Shown piece after piece: positions 1-5,946 of a DNA stretch of 9,209 bases. Source of the stretch: Bacillota bacterium (GTDB lineage Bacteria; Bacillota; Bacilli; Bacillales_B; DSM-18226). Below the pieces are notes generated by a model. It was not told the DNA's origin, searched no databases, and was given only the letters and a program-made list of their open reading frames with translations. The stretch lies in assembly GCA_021821235.1 (NCBI GenBank), contig JAKACS010000090.1, positions 1 to 9,209 of the forward strand, read 5' to 3'. The position numbers and the translations under genes are program-made. How positions within the stretch are numbered: position 1 is the first letter of the stretch; each line of letters opens with the position of its first letter.

Positions 1-183
1 ATGCAGGAGAAAGTGGCGGTCGTTCCCGGTAATGTCTTTGGTCAAAGTGGTGAAGGTTATGTGAGATGTTCCTACGCTACCTCGATGACACAACTGCAAG
101 AAGCACTCAAACGGATCCAACGATTCCTTGAATCAAAAGGAGTATATAATAATGATTCAGCACAATTCAAAATAAAACAGTAA
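1..183 (+). CDS. PLP-dependent class I/II aminotransferase, C-terminal fragment
   Basis: This is the last 60 codons of a gene that enters from the left; the ATG at position 1 is an internal methionine, not a start. The residues PGNVFGQSGEGYVRCSYA match the C-terminal signature of fold-type I aminotransferases of the aspartate/aromatic group. In that family the Arg of YVRCSYA (residue 22 of the fragment) binds the substrate alpha-carboxylate. The family transfers an amino group between an amino acid and a 2-oxo acid in the cytoplasm using pyridoxal phosphate. The tail resembles B. subtilis YugH/PatA-like enzymes, but the substrate cannot be read from this fragment. The gene ends in TAA and is followed 34 bases later by a strong hairpin with a T-run, so it is the last gene of its transcript. 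The family call is fairly secure; the exact member is open. Confidence 0.85.
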   Translation: MQEKVAVVPGNVFGQSGEGYVRCSYATSMTQLQEALKRIQRFLESKGVYNNDSAQFKIKQ

Positions 184-216
184 ATACGATCATTCTTTTC
201 AAAAAGAATAACAATG

Positions 217-252
217 AAAGGGAGCCTGCTTAGCAATTTCAGGCTCCTTTTT
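217..252 (+). terminator. Intrinsic terminator of the aminotransferase gene
   Basis: GGAGCCTG (221-228) pairs with CAGGCTCC (240-247) around an 11-nt loop, and flanking AAAG/TTTT can lengthen the stem. Five Ts follow on the plus strand (248-252). It also lies downstream of the ATPase gene on the opposite strand and could serve both, although the minus-strand exit (CTTTCATT) is a poorer U-tract. Confidence 0.85.
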
Positions 253-300
253 AATATAAATCTTTTAATTTCCAACCTCATTTTAGTGATCACCTAAAGA

Positions 301-1749
301 TCATTGATCTTCGTATCCTACCTTCTCTGCATGACCCAATAAGTACAAAAATGCAAAAGCAGGTATCCGAATAATAGAAGTATTTGTATTGTGTTTAGTC
401 ATACCATAGTCATCATCATTTTTGGTGACAACAATTGCGCCTTTTGTCTGGCCATCGTTCGCCCATTCAACAATTGCTTCTTGATCAGTGATCGTAGAAT
501 TCTGTTTGTATTTAACCTCAACGAGTATGCGCCCAATTGGTAAAGAGATCACAATATCAATTTCCTTTTGTGTTTTCGCATCTCGAAAGTAACCAATATC
601 CAGGTGCTGAGAGTAGAAAAAAGTATGAATATGTTTGTAAACAGCTGTCTCTATAATAATCCCCATTTCAAGGGAATCTGTTAAAACGTCCTCTCCTAAC
701 ATGAGAACTGCGTTTCTAATGGCGGGATCAGCTAAATATATTTTTGGTTTCGATTTTAGTATTTTTTTGCCTTTTAATTCAATAGGCCGACTAGAGTAAA
801 TTAAGTTCGCTTGCTCAAGAAGCTCCAAATAATTGCTAATGGTTTGTCTTGAAACACCAACTTCTTTTGCAAGCGTTTCCTGCACAACAATATTACTGCT
901 TGTCATACATAAATATAAAAATATTTTTTCGAAATCTGAGACGTTCCGGACATTAAATAAAGATACAATGTCTCTTTTTATTACTTTGTCTACAACATCT
1001 TCACGGATGACCTTTTGTGCAAATGAAATATCTTGAGTTAAGGCCACTTCTGGAAAACCACCTATTAACAAATAATGATGGAAATACCTTTGAAGAGGGG
1101 TCAATGAAACCATTAACTCTGTTAATTGTTTCTGGGAAAGTTGATTCAGAGAAGTTGGTTTAATTCCTTTAGGTAATAGAGGTCTAGAAAACCCGATTAG
1201 CTCGATGTATTCATAAAAAGATAGGGTTGGAACTTTAATTTGTGTCCATCGCCCTGCGCCACTTTCATTTATTTTAGTTGAGATAATGGGACTAGCAGAA
1301 CCAGTTGCAACGATTTTATATTGCGGATGCTGATCATATAAAGTTTTTAACCAAGTATCCCAATCGGAAGCATATTGAATTTCATCAAAAAATAAGAAAA
1401 GTTCTTCTGCCTGATTAGAAATGTTGTTCTCAAATACCTCTAATATTTCGCCGATATTACATAGTTTTAACATGGGATGGTCAAAAGAAACATAAAGAAC
1501 CTGTTTTGGAGAAAAATTTTCTACTACTTCATTCATCATTTGATACATGATCGTTGTTTTTCCTACCCGTCTTGGGCCTGATAAAATGACTTCCCTGCGA
1601 ATTTGGGGATGGTAAAATATTTTCTTTGCTTCATAAAAAGCTAAACGTTTAACAGGTTTAATTAAACCTTTAGGAATTTGACCTGTGGTCCACCATGGAT
1701 TAAAACCTAACAATACTTTAAGTATTTTTTCTTGAGGTATAAAAGACAT
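301..1749 (-). CDS. AAA-family ATPase with DUF4143-type C-terminus
   Basis: This is a 482-residue predicted cytoplasmic ATPase. The Walker A motif is GPRRVGKTT (about 58-66), Walker B is LFLFFDEIQ (about 117-125), and a sensor-like TGSAS lies near 149-153. GGFPEV at about 230 is typical of these proteins. A winged-helix-like segment follows (about 290-315, with GVSRQTISNYLELLEQANL). The C-terminus (about 365-415) carries E367, D398 and ExK (411-413), the arrangement seen in PD-(D/E)XK-like DUF4143 folds. The family is widespread and often encoded alone; its cellular role is not established, and nuclease activity is not proven. The start is set by GAGGTG at 1758-1763, 8 nt upstream of the ATG, with a promoter just beyond. 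Neighbours on both sides belong to separate transcripts, so it looks like a one-gene unit and possibly an accessory insertion. Confidence 0.88.
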   Translation of the reverse strand: MSFIPQEKILKVLLGFNPWWTTGQIPKGLIKPVKRLAFYEAKKIFYHPQIRREVILSGPRRVGKTTIMYQMMNEVVENFSPKQVLYVSFDHPMLKLCNIGEILEVFENNISNQAEELFLFFDEIQYASDWDTWLKTLYDQHPQYKIVATGSASPIISTKINESGAGRWTQIKVPTLSFYEYIELIGFSRPLLPKGIKPTSLNQLSQKQLTELMVSLTPLQRYFHHYLLIGGFPEVALTQDISFAQKVIREDVVDKVIKRDIVSLFNVRNVSDFEKIFLYLCMTSSNIVVQETLAKEVGVSRQTISNYLELLEQANLIYSSRPIELKGKKILKSKPKIYLADPAIRNAVLMLGEDVLTDSLEMGIIIETAVYKHIHTFFYSQHLDIGYFRDAKTQKEIDIVISLPIGRILVEVKYKQNSTITDQEAIVEWANDGQTKGAIVVTKNDDDYGMTKHNTNTSIIRIPAFAFLYLLGHAEKVGYEDQ

Positions 1750-1777
1750 AAACTATTCACCTCACATGTAAATGTTA

Positions 1778-1806
1778 AGTATAGTTTACACTAATTCGGC
1801 CAAAAA
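1778..1806 (-). promoter_or_regulatory. Probable sigma-A promoter of the ATPase gene
   Basis: On the minus strand TTTTTG (1801-1806) and TATACT (1778-1783) are separated by 17 bp, placing the transcript start roughly 20 bases before the ribosome binding site. The -10 is good (5/6) and the -35 weak. Confidence 0.4.
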
Positions 1807-2041
1807 TATAAGTGTGGATTGTGTTTTGGTTGGAAAAATAAAATATATACTAAATATGGTGGTTATTCTTAATAATGCTGATCACTTTATAAAACTTAAA
1901 AATTATTTAAGTGATTTTTTGCTTACAAAAACAAGTTGTTTTAAAACTTTCGAACCTCATTTATTATGAAGAGTCTGTTTTCTTGGTATTTGAGAAAAGT
2001 TTTACCCTTTTCACGTACATCTGGTGGAAACTTTGATGGGA
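1807..2041. other. AT-rich gap with no convincing gene
   Basis: No supported protein gene was found. A 65-codon plus-strand frame (1772-1969) has no ribosome binding site and low-complexity content. The stretch does hold an AT-rich hairpin, ACTTAAA (1894-1900) with TTTAAGT (1906-1912), nested in ATCACTT/AAGTGAT (1881-1887 and 1909-1915) and followed by six Ts on the plus strand. It also holds a perfect odd palindrome, AAAACAAGTTGTTTT (1928-1942). These could belong to a short untranslated plus-strand RNA or be chance in AT-rich DNA. Confidence 0.4.
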
Positions 2042-2060
2042 GTGGGAGTCAGGCTCCCAC
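2042..2060 (+). repeat. 7-bp inverted repeat over the TSUP stop codon, terminator-like on the plus strand
   Basis: GTGGGAG (2042-2048), loop TCAGG, CTCCCAC (2054-2060). The stop codon of the minus-strand permease gene (2049-2051) lies in the loop. The T-run (TTTT) is on the plus-strand exit, while the minus-strand exit reads TCCCATC. It is therefore not a classical terminator for the operon that ends here. It may be a structural 3' end, or a copy of a dispersed palindrome. Confidence 0.55.
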
Positions 2061-2831
2061 TTTTAGCATAATGAGCATATAAACTGACGAGAAGATGGTG
2101 ATGATTGCGATAATGATTTTTAAATGGTGAATCGATACTTTGTTTGCAAGGCGTGCTCCGGTTACAATTCCTATGATTGTCCCCAGCAAGCTAGAAATGA
2201 CTAACATTTTGATGTTTCCTATGGTTGAATAAGCAAAGTATCCGAAGATGGATGGAATGGCAATGACAATCGAGTTTAAAAGGCCGACTCCGACTGCTTT
2301 TCTGATTGTGACTCCTAGGCTTGCAAGCAATGGAACAATTAAAATAGGACCGCCTGCTCCTGTTAATGAACAAATACCTGCTGTAATAAATCCGAGCAGA
2401 ATGACGAGTGCAGGTTTATCCAATAGAGTGGATTGTTTTTTTAGCGGCTCCGTGCTTTGGTTGTTTTTCTTTAATAAAATGGAAATACCAGCCAACAAGA
2501 CAAAAATGTAGAGGAGAAGTTTTGCCAGGAAATCTGAAATGAACACATTGATTTGGACGCCTAGAAACGCACCTGGAAGACTGCCAATACTTAAATATAG
2601 TGCAAGTTTTAAATCCATGTTTTTGGATTTCCAATAGGAGTAGGAACCGATTATGCCTGAAACAGCAAAGGATAAGAAACTAAGTGCAAGGGAATCATGC
2701 ACCGGTATAGTTAATAAACCTACATAAATTAATGGAAGGAGAAAGCCGGAGATTCCGGACATTCCCAATAATACTCCAATAATCAAATTTGAACTAAAAA
2801 CGATACTAAAAAGAAGGAAATAGTTGAACAT
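2049..2831 (-). CDS. Sulfite exporter TauE/SafE (TSUP) family permease
   Basis: This is a roughly 260-residue integral membrane protein, normal length for the TSUP family, with two homologous halves of about four helices each. The first half carries GMSGISGFLLPLIYVGLLTI near the N-terminus. The second carries SLTGAGGPILIVPLLASLGV after a short charged cytoplasmic loop (KKNNQSTEPLKKQ). Family members move sulfite, sulfoacetate, taurine-derived or other small organic anions; the substrate is not readable here. It is the last gene of the riboswitch-led operon, 42 nt after the amidohydrolase. Two adjacent ATGs compete (2834 and 2831). GAGGT at 2838-2842 lies 6 nt from the second but only 3 nt from the first, so the second is preferred. 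Its location suggests a role in exporting or exchanging a product of the amidohydrolase pathway, which is inference only. Confidence 0.88.
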   Translation of the reverse strand: MFNYFLLFSIVFSSNLIIGVLLGMSGISGFLLPLIYVGLLTIPVHDSLALSFLSFAVSGIIGSYSYWKSKNMDLKLALYLSIGSLPGAFLGVQINVFISDFLAKLLLYIFVLLAGISILLKKNNQSTEPLKKQSTLLDKPALVILLGFITAGICSLTGAGGPILIVPLLASLGVTIRKAVGVGLLNSIVIAIPSIFGYFAYSTIGNIKMLVISSLLGTIIGIVTGARLANKVSIHHLKIIIAIITIFSSVYMLIMLKVGA

Positions 2832-2873
2832 CATCTGACCTCAATTTCTTCGCACACTATGATAAGCATCTGG

Positions 2874-4223
2874 CTAGATATTGGCTCTAATTGCAAGCTC
2901 TTTTAATGTCTGTTTGCTTTCATATTTTATTTTTTCTTCATCCAATGTAAGAACTTGCCTATCTTTCATTAAAATTTTCCCATTCACGATTGTATCGGTA
3001 ACATCATGACTGTTGATTGACTCGATTAGCGTGTTGATTAGGTTATGTGTAGGCTGAATATGAGGCTGGTCGATGTTGATTAAGATCATATCTGCTTTTT
3101 TGCCGATTTCCAACGTCCCTAACTGATTTTCACGCAGCATTGATTTTGCCCCGCCTAATGTAGCCATTTCTAAAATCGTTTTTGAAGGCATTACAACCGG
3201 ATCAAAAATCGGTACACCCCAAAACGCTCGCATTAATGATTTAAATACTTTCATCTGATCAAATAAACTTAAGCCGGAATGGGCGGCACCATCTGTCCCT
3301 AGTCCAATCCCGATGCCTTTTTGCAGCAAGGCTGGGGTTTTCGTAAATCCCTTTCCTGAGTTGCTAATTGGACAATGGGCAATTTTGCTATTGTGCTTAT
3401 TAATAATGTCCATTTCATTTTCCGATAACAGAATGCTGTGTGCACCTAAAAAGTTTTGATCGAGAACCCCAAGGGATTCAAGAAATTCATAGGGGCGCAT
3501 TTGAAAGTTTTCCAAACAATAGCTCACTTCATTTGGATATTCGTTCATATGGGCGTGTACGCCTGTTGAGTAATCTTTCGCCATTTCGAATACTTTCTCA
3601 ACTAATACAGGTGTACAGGTAATGAGGGAGCGAAGGGAAAACCATACGTCTACTCTTTCGTCGCCAGCACCGTGATAATCGCGAAAGAGTTGTCGATTTT
3701 TACGAAGGTTTTCTTCCGTACTCGACTTCATCGTGTCCGGGATGTCGTTGCCGCTATCCATTGTAGAGCATGTAATCACCCCGCGCAAACCTGACTCTAC
3801 CACAGCCTCGGCTACTTTATGCATATGTCTTCCGCCTGCGTCAATGAACGCTGTTGTACCCGATTTAATCATTTCAAGACAGCTTAACTGAGCGCTCGTA
3901 TAAACATCGCTTTCTTGAAGATTGCTTTCAAATGGAACCATGATACGTGTCCAAATCATCGGGTATTCATCGCTAATTCTTCCTTTTAAAAGATGTTGGC
4001 ATGTATGGGTATGGGCATCAATCAGACCGGGCATAACCAATTTTCCATTTCCGTTTAATGTTTCTTTTGCTTTGTAGATCGTTGAAAGGAGTGTTTCATC
4101 GCCAATATCCAAAATGGATTTATCTTTTATTACAAGGCTTTGGCCGCTTTTTACTTCAAATTCAGGTGTTAAGATGGAACAGTTTTGAATGATTAAATCA
4201 GCATTGAACGCTTTGTTTTCCAT
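2874..4223 (-). CDS. ATZ/TRZ-type metal-dependent amidohydrolase (probable amino-heterocycle deaminase)
   Basis: This is a 449-residue TIM-barrel hydrolase of the amidohydrolase superfamily, subgroup containing MtaD/SAH deaminase, AtzB/TrzN and guanine deaminase-like enzymes. Metal and catalytic residues are intact: H71 and H73 in DAHTHT, H225 and E228 in HAHMNE, H262 in GAHS, HCPISNSGKG (283-292) and D311 in GTDGAAHS. The N-terminal beta-sandwich strand (DLIIQNCSILTP) and C-terminal KKADMILIN are typical. Such enzymes hydrolyse an exocyclic amine from a purine, pterin or triazine ring. With purine control upstream, a purine or pterin-type substrate is the likeliest, but the motifs do not fix it. 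The start is the ATG at 4223, with GGAGG 5 nt upstream. An 18-codon upstream extension of the frame has no suitable site and reads as leader. It lies 115 nt after the transporter genes, beyond a hairpin. Confidence 0.88.
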   Translation of the reverse strand: MENKAFNADLIIQNCSILTPEFEVKSGQSLVIKDKSILDIGDETLLSTIYKAKETLNGNGKLVMPGLIDAHTHTCQHLLKGRISDEYPMIWTRIMVPFESNLQESDVYTSAQLSCLEMIKSGTTAFIDAGGRHMHKVAEAVVESGLRGVITCSTMDSGNDIPDTMKSSTEENLRKNRQLFRDYHGAGDERVDVWFSLRSLITCTPVLVEKVFEMAKDYSTGVHAHMNEYPNEVSYCLENFQMRPYEFLESLGVLDQNFLGAHSILLSENEMDIINKHNSKIAHCPISNSGKGFTKTPALLQKGIGIGLGTDGAAHSGLSLFDQMKVFKSLMRAFWGVPIFDPVVMPSKTILEMATLGGAKSMLRENQLGTLEIGKKADMILINIDQPHIQPTHNLINTLIESINSHDVTDTIVNGKILMKDRQVLTLDEEKIKYESKQTLKELAIRANI

Positions 4224-4228
4224 TTTAT

Positions 4229-4233
4229 CCTCC
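4229..4233 (-). promoter_or_regulatory. Ribosome binding site that fixes the amidohydrolase start
   Basis: GGAGG on the minus strand, 5 nt before the ATG at 4223. It supports this start over the in-frame ATGs further upstream (4277 and 4271). Confidence 0.75.
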
Positions 4234-4297
4234 AGTAGAAAGAGAGAAAGGAGAACAAGACGTCCTCCCATCCTCATTTATCTCGCATTAATGGAAA

Positions 4298-4325
4298 GTA
4301 AAACTCCCACTGATGGAAGTTTCAC
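4298..4325 (-). terminator. Intercistronic hairpin, possible partial terminator or processing site
   Basis: On the minus strand GTGAAACTTCCA pairs with TGGGAGTTTTAC through 12 bp (two G-U pairs) around the tetraloop TCAG, followed by TTT. The U-tract is short, so read-through is likely. It sits between the small membrane gene (stop at 4339) and the amidohydrolase (start at 4223). It could lower expression of the downstream pair or protect an RNA end. Confidence 0.5.
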
Positions 4326-4338
4326 TTAATAGTAAGTA

Positions 4339-4791
4339 TTAGTTTAGTGCGTGAGTTACATTCAAAAACACTTGGGCAAAAACAGCCTGGATCAGGAAGG
4401 TGCCTGTAAAAACTAAAATGGCGATAATGAGCATTTTCCAGCTTTGACCGAGAAAGGATTTAGCATTGAGCCCAATTCCAGCCATTGTACCGACAATGGT
4501 GATTGGAGCCATGAAAGAGATTTTCGCCGTATAGTCAATAATGGGCTTGGCAATTGGCGAAATAGGACTCGCTACAAGTAATCCAATCAGAACGACGTAA
4601 ACGATGGGCGGGATTTTTAAAGGAAGTACTTTTCCAATAAAGATTCCGATAAAGGCAATTGCTGATAAAATCAACACGCCCGGAATCGAGTCTGTAACAG
4701 ACATATGGTTCCCGATAAGATTTGCAATAATGGTTGTAATAGCGGATGTGAGTAATAGTGATACTGCCCAATTCTTCATGCTCATCGTCAT
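4339..4791 (-). CDS. Small polytopic membrane protein, probable transporter subunit
   Basis: This is a 150-residue, strongly hydrophobic protein with four to five predicted helices (roughly 7-27, 36-57, 61-80, 90-108, 118-144). Motifs include GIFIGKVLPLKIPPIVYVVL and a late GTMAGIGLNAKSFLGQSWK, whose layout recalls the C-terminal halves of GltS- or LrgB-like carriers. I do not recognise a named family. It is tightly coupled to the DUF3100-like gene: the first gene stops at 4797 and the ATG at 4791 is 5 nt later, with GCAGG 9 nt upstream of it. A TTG at 4800 would give a 4-nt overlap but lies directly against the Shine-Dalgarno region. The coupling and complementary sizes suggest that the two proteins form one bipartite permease, which is inference. 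Substrate unknown; purine control points to a purine-like compound. Confidence 0.75.
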   Translation of the reverse strand: MTMSMKNWAVSLLLTSAITTIIANLIGNHMSVTDSIPGVLILSAIAFIGIFIGKVLPLKIPPIVYVVLIGLLVASPISPIAKPIIDYTAKISFMAPITIVGTMAGIGLNAKSFLGQSWKMLIIAILVFTGTFLIQAVFAQVFLNVTHALN

Positions 4792-4796
4792 ATGAA

Positions 4797-5651
4797 TCAA
4801 CCTGCCTTTCTAAAATTTACGTTAGTCCCACGAGTGCGTTTTGGACTAATTCTAGGCTCTAGCCAGAAATACAGTTTCTTTGTAAGCGGAAGAGAGATAA
4901 AGAGTGTGAAATAAATTCCAATTATCGCAGAAAGCATATCACTTGCTCCTGCCAGCATGACAATCTGATCTGCATACTGAGGATAAATAGTTGCCAAAGT
5001 ACTGGATGCAGCAGCCATCATTACTCCGCTTCCGACCCCGCTAGCCATTGCAAGGGCTAAAGGATGGAAAAGGTTAGTAGCTGCCACAATGCTTGCTAAA
5101 AATCCGATGTAGATTGTGCCGATTATGAAACCGATGATATAAATGGAAAGGGAACCTCTTGCTTCAGCAGAATCGGCTCCGTATAAATGACAAATAAGTC
5201 CGTAATCTTTGTCCCTGCATGTAGAACTGGTTGCGCCAATTGCTTCCTTTTTGATACCGAGCAATAATGCGACAGGTAAGGCAAAGATAATAGTGCCTAC
5301 GTGACCAAGCTCTTGAAAAGCGAGAGCAGGCCCTACATCAACTAACTTTGGCAGATTTGAACCGGCAAGTACTCCGATTTTTGCCATAAAGGGTGCAATC
5401 GCCACAAGAACAAGAGACGACGCTTTTTTTGTTTCCTTTTCTTTAAAAAATCCCAGTACATCACGACCGAGCAAAACGCTTATGATAATGGCAAAAAGCA
5501 TTGGATAGATTACAATTAACGCAGAACCTGCCTGAATTTTTTTCGTACCAATTAGCTCTGCAATCAGAACAATTAGTAGGGCAGATAAATATAACCGGTA
5601 ATTCTCTTTTATTTCCACCCAAATAGATTTTGGTTGATTTGTTTTTTCCAT
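4797..5651 (-). CDS. Polytopic membrane protein, DUF3100-like putative transporter
   Basis: This is a 284-residue membrane protein with about seven hydrophobic segments (roughly 19-35, 43-62, 79-97, 118-133, 167-190, 196-222, 229-256). Conserved-looking features are YPMLFAIIISVLLG (49-62), the polar ATSSTCRD (140-147) next to a helix end, and a Gly/Ala/Ser-rich GVGSGVMMAAASS (205-217) that may line a substrate path. It resembles proteins annotated DUF3100, for which I know no demonstrated substrate; the family name is recalled, not searched. The start is chosen because GAGGAGG (5660-5666) lies 8 nt before this ATG; the frame extends 15 codons further without a site. It is the first gene after a guanine riboswitch and terminator, so it should be expressed when purines are scarce. 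That suggests a purine-base permease. Confidence 0.75.
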   Translation of the reverse strand: MEKTNQPKSIWVEIKENYRLYLSALLIVLIAELIGTKKIQAGSALIVIYPMLFAIIISVLLGRDVLGFFKEKETKKASSLVLVAIAPFMAKIGVLAGSNLPKLVDVGPALAFQELGHVGTIIFALPVALLLGIKKEAIGATSSTCRDKDYGLICHLYGADSAEARGSLSIYIIGFIIGTIYIGFLASIVAATNLFHPLALAMASGVGSGVMMAAASSTLATIYPQYADQIVMLAGASDMLSAIIGIYFTLFISLPLTKKLYFWLEPRISPKRTRGTNVNFRKAG

Positions 5652-5659
5652 TCCTTTTT

Positions 5660-5666
5660 CCTCCTC
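5660..5666 (-). promoter_or_regulatory. Ribosome binding site that fixes the DUF3100-like start
   Basis: GAGGAGG on the minus strand, 8 nt before the ATG at 5651, near-perfect to the anti-Shine-Dalgarno sequence. It rules against the longer in-frame start at 5696. Confidence 0.85.
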
Positions 5667-5707
5667 GTTTTTTGAAAATTGAATCCGCATAAACATAAGC
5701 TGAAGTG

Positions 5708-5741
5708 AAAAAAAGAAAAACTCTAGTTTTCACTAGAGTTT
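5708..5741 (-). terminator. Riboswitch expression-platform terminator
   Basis: On the minus strand AAACTCTAGT (5741-5732) pairs perfectly with ACTAGAGTTT (5727-5718) around a GAAA tetraloop, followed by TTCTTTTTTT. It lies in the leader of the DUF3100-like gene, 67 bases upstream of the start codon, where a plain terminator would make no sense. It is therefore read as the regulated terminator of the purine riboswitch just upstream. Confidence 0.9.
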
Positions 5742-5821
5742 GACATACAGAAAAAACAGAAAACGAGGTCAGTAGGAAATACACGGTATCATCCATGTTC
5801 ATTCTCTATCGTTTTTTGTTA

Positions 5822-5894
5822 TTCTCCATAGTCAAACTATTTACGGTAGTTTGGTAGAAACTTTTGGTCCATATTACCAAATTTATACGAAGAA
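5822..5894 (-). ncRNA. Purine riboswitch aptamer, guanine/hypoxanthine class
   Basis: The minus-strand RNA folds as the classic three-way junction. P1 is TTCTTCGTA (5894-5886) with TATGGAGAA, including G-U pairs. P2 is TTTGGT with ACCAAA closing loop AATATGG. J2/3 contains TTTCTACC. P3 is CAAACTA with TAGTTTG closing loop CCGTAAA. The two loops carry the bases that make the conserved kissing interaction. J3/1 reads GACTATGG; the C of GAC (position 5831, C74 in standard xpt numbering) pairs with the ligand and selects guanine or hypoxanthine, where U would select adenine. Known members with a downstream terminator switch transcription off when guanine binds. It lies between the promoter near 5947-5975 and the terminator at 5708-5741, in front of the DUF3100-like operon. 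Confidence 0.95.
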
Positions 5895-5897
5895 CTA

Positions 5898-5941
5898 AAA
5901 TGCGAATATTATGTTATAATTTATATAGAATGTTCGTATAT
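5898..5941 (-). promoter_or_regulatory. Putative PurR operator (inverted PurBox pair)
   Basis: The Bacillus PurBox consensus is AWWWCCGAACWWT, usually present as an inverted pair 16-17 bp apart. Minus strand 5941-5929 reads ATATACGAACATT (one mismatch). Plus strand 5898-5910 reads AAATGCGAATATT (two mismatches). They are in opposite orientation, 18 bp apart. The pair overlaps the predicted transcript start and lies just upstream of the guanine aptamer, the same combination known for B. subtilis purine transport and salvage genes such as pbuG and xpt-pbuX. Confidence 0.55.
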
Positions 5942-5946
5942 TTGGT

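Noticed and set aside
286..293. Perfect palindrome GTGATCAC next to the ATPase stop codon as an operator
   Set aside because: Short, at the 3' end of converging genes and not near any promoter; probably chance.
1772..1969. 65-codon plus-strand frame in the ATPase-permease gap
   Set aside because: No ribosome binding site, low-complexity composition expected of AT-rich DNA, and overlap with the ATPase promoter.
4224..4277. N-terminal extension of the amidohydrolase from an ATG at 4277
   Set aside because: It translates the leader containing GGAGG; family members start close to the MENKAFNADLIIQN segment.
5652..5696. N-terminal extension of the DUF3100-like protein from an ATG at 5696
   Set aside because: No ribosome binding site upstream, and the strong GAGGAGG lies inside the extension, 8 nt before the ATG at 5651.
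5461..5802. 113-codon minus-strand frame overlapping the riboswitch terminator and the DUF3100-like gene
   Set aside because: It crosses the terminator in another frame and lacks any recognisable domain; a shadow frame.
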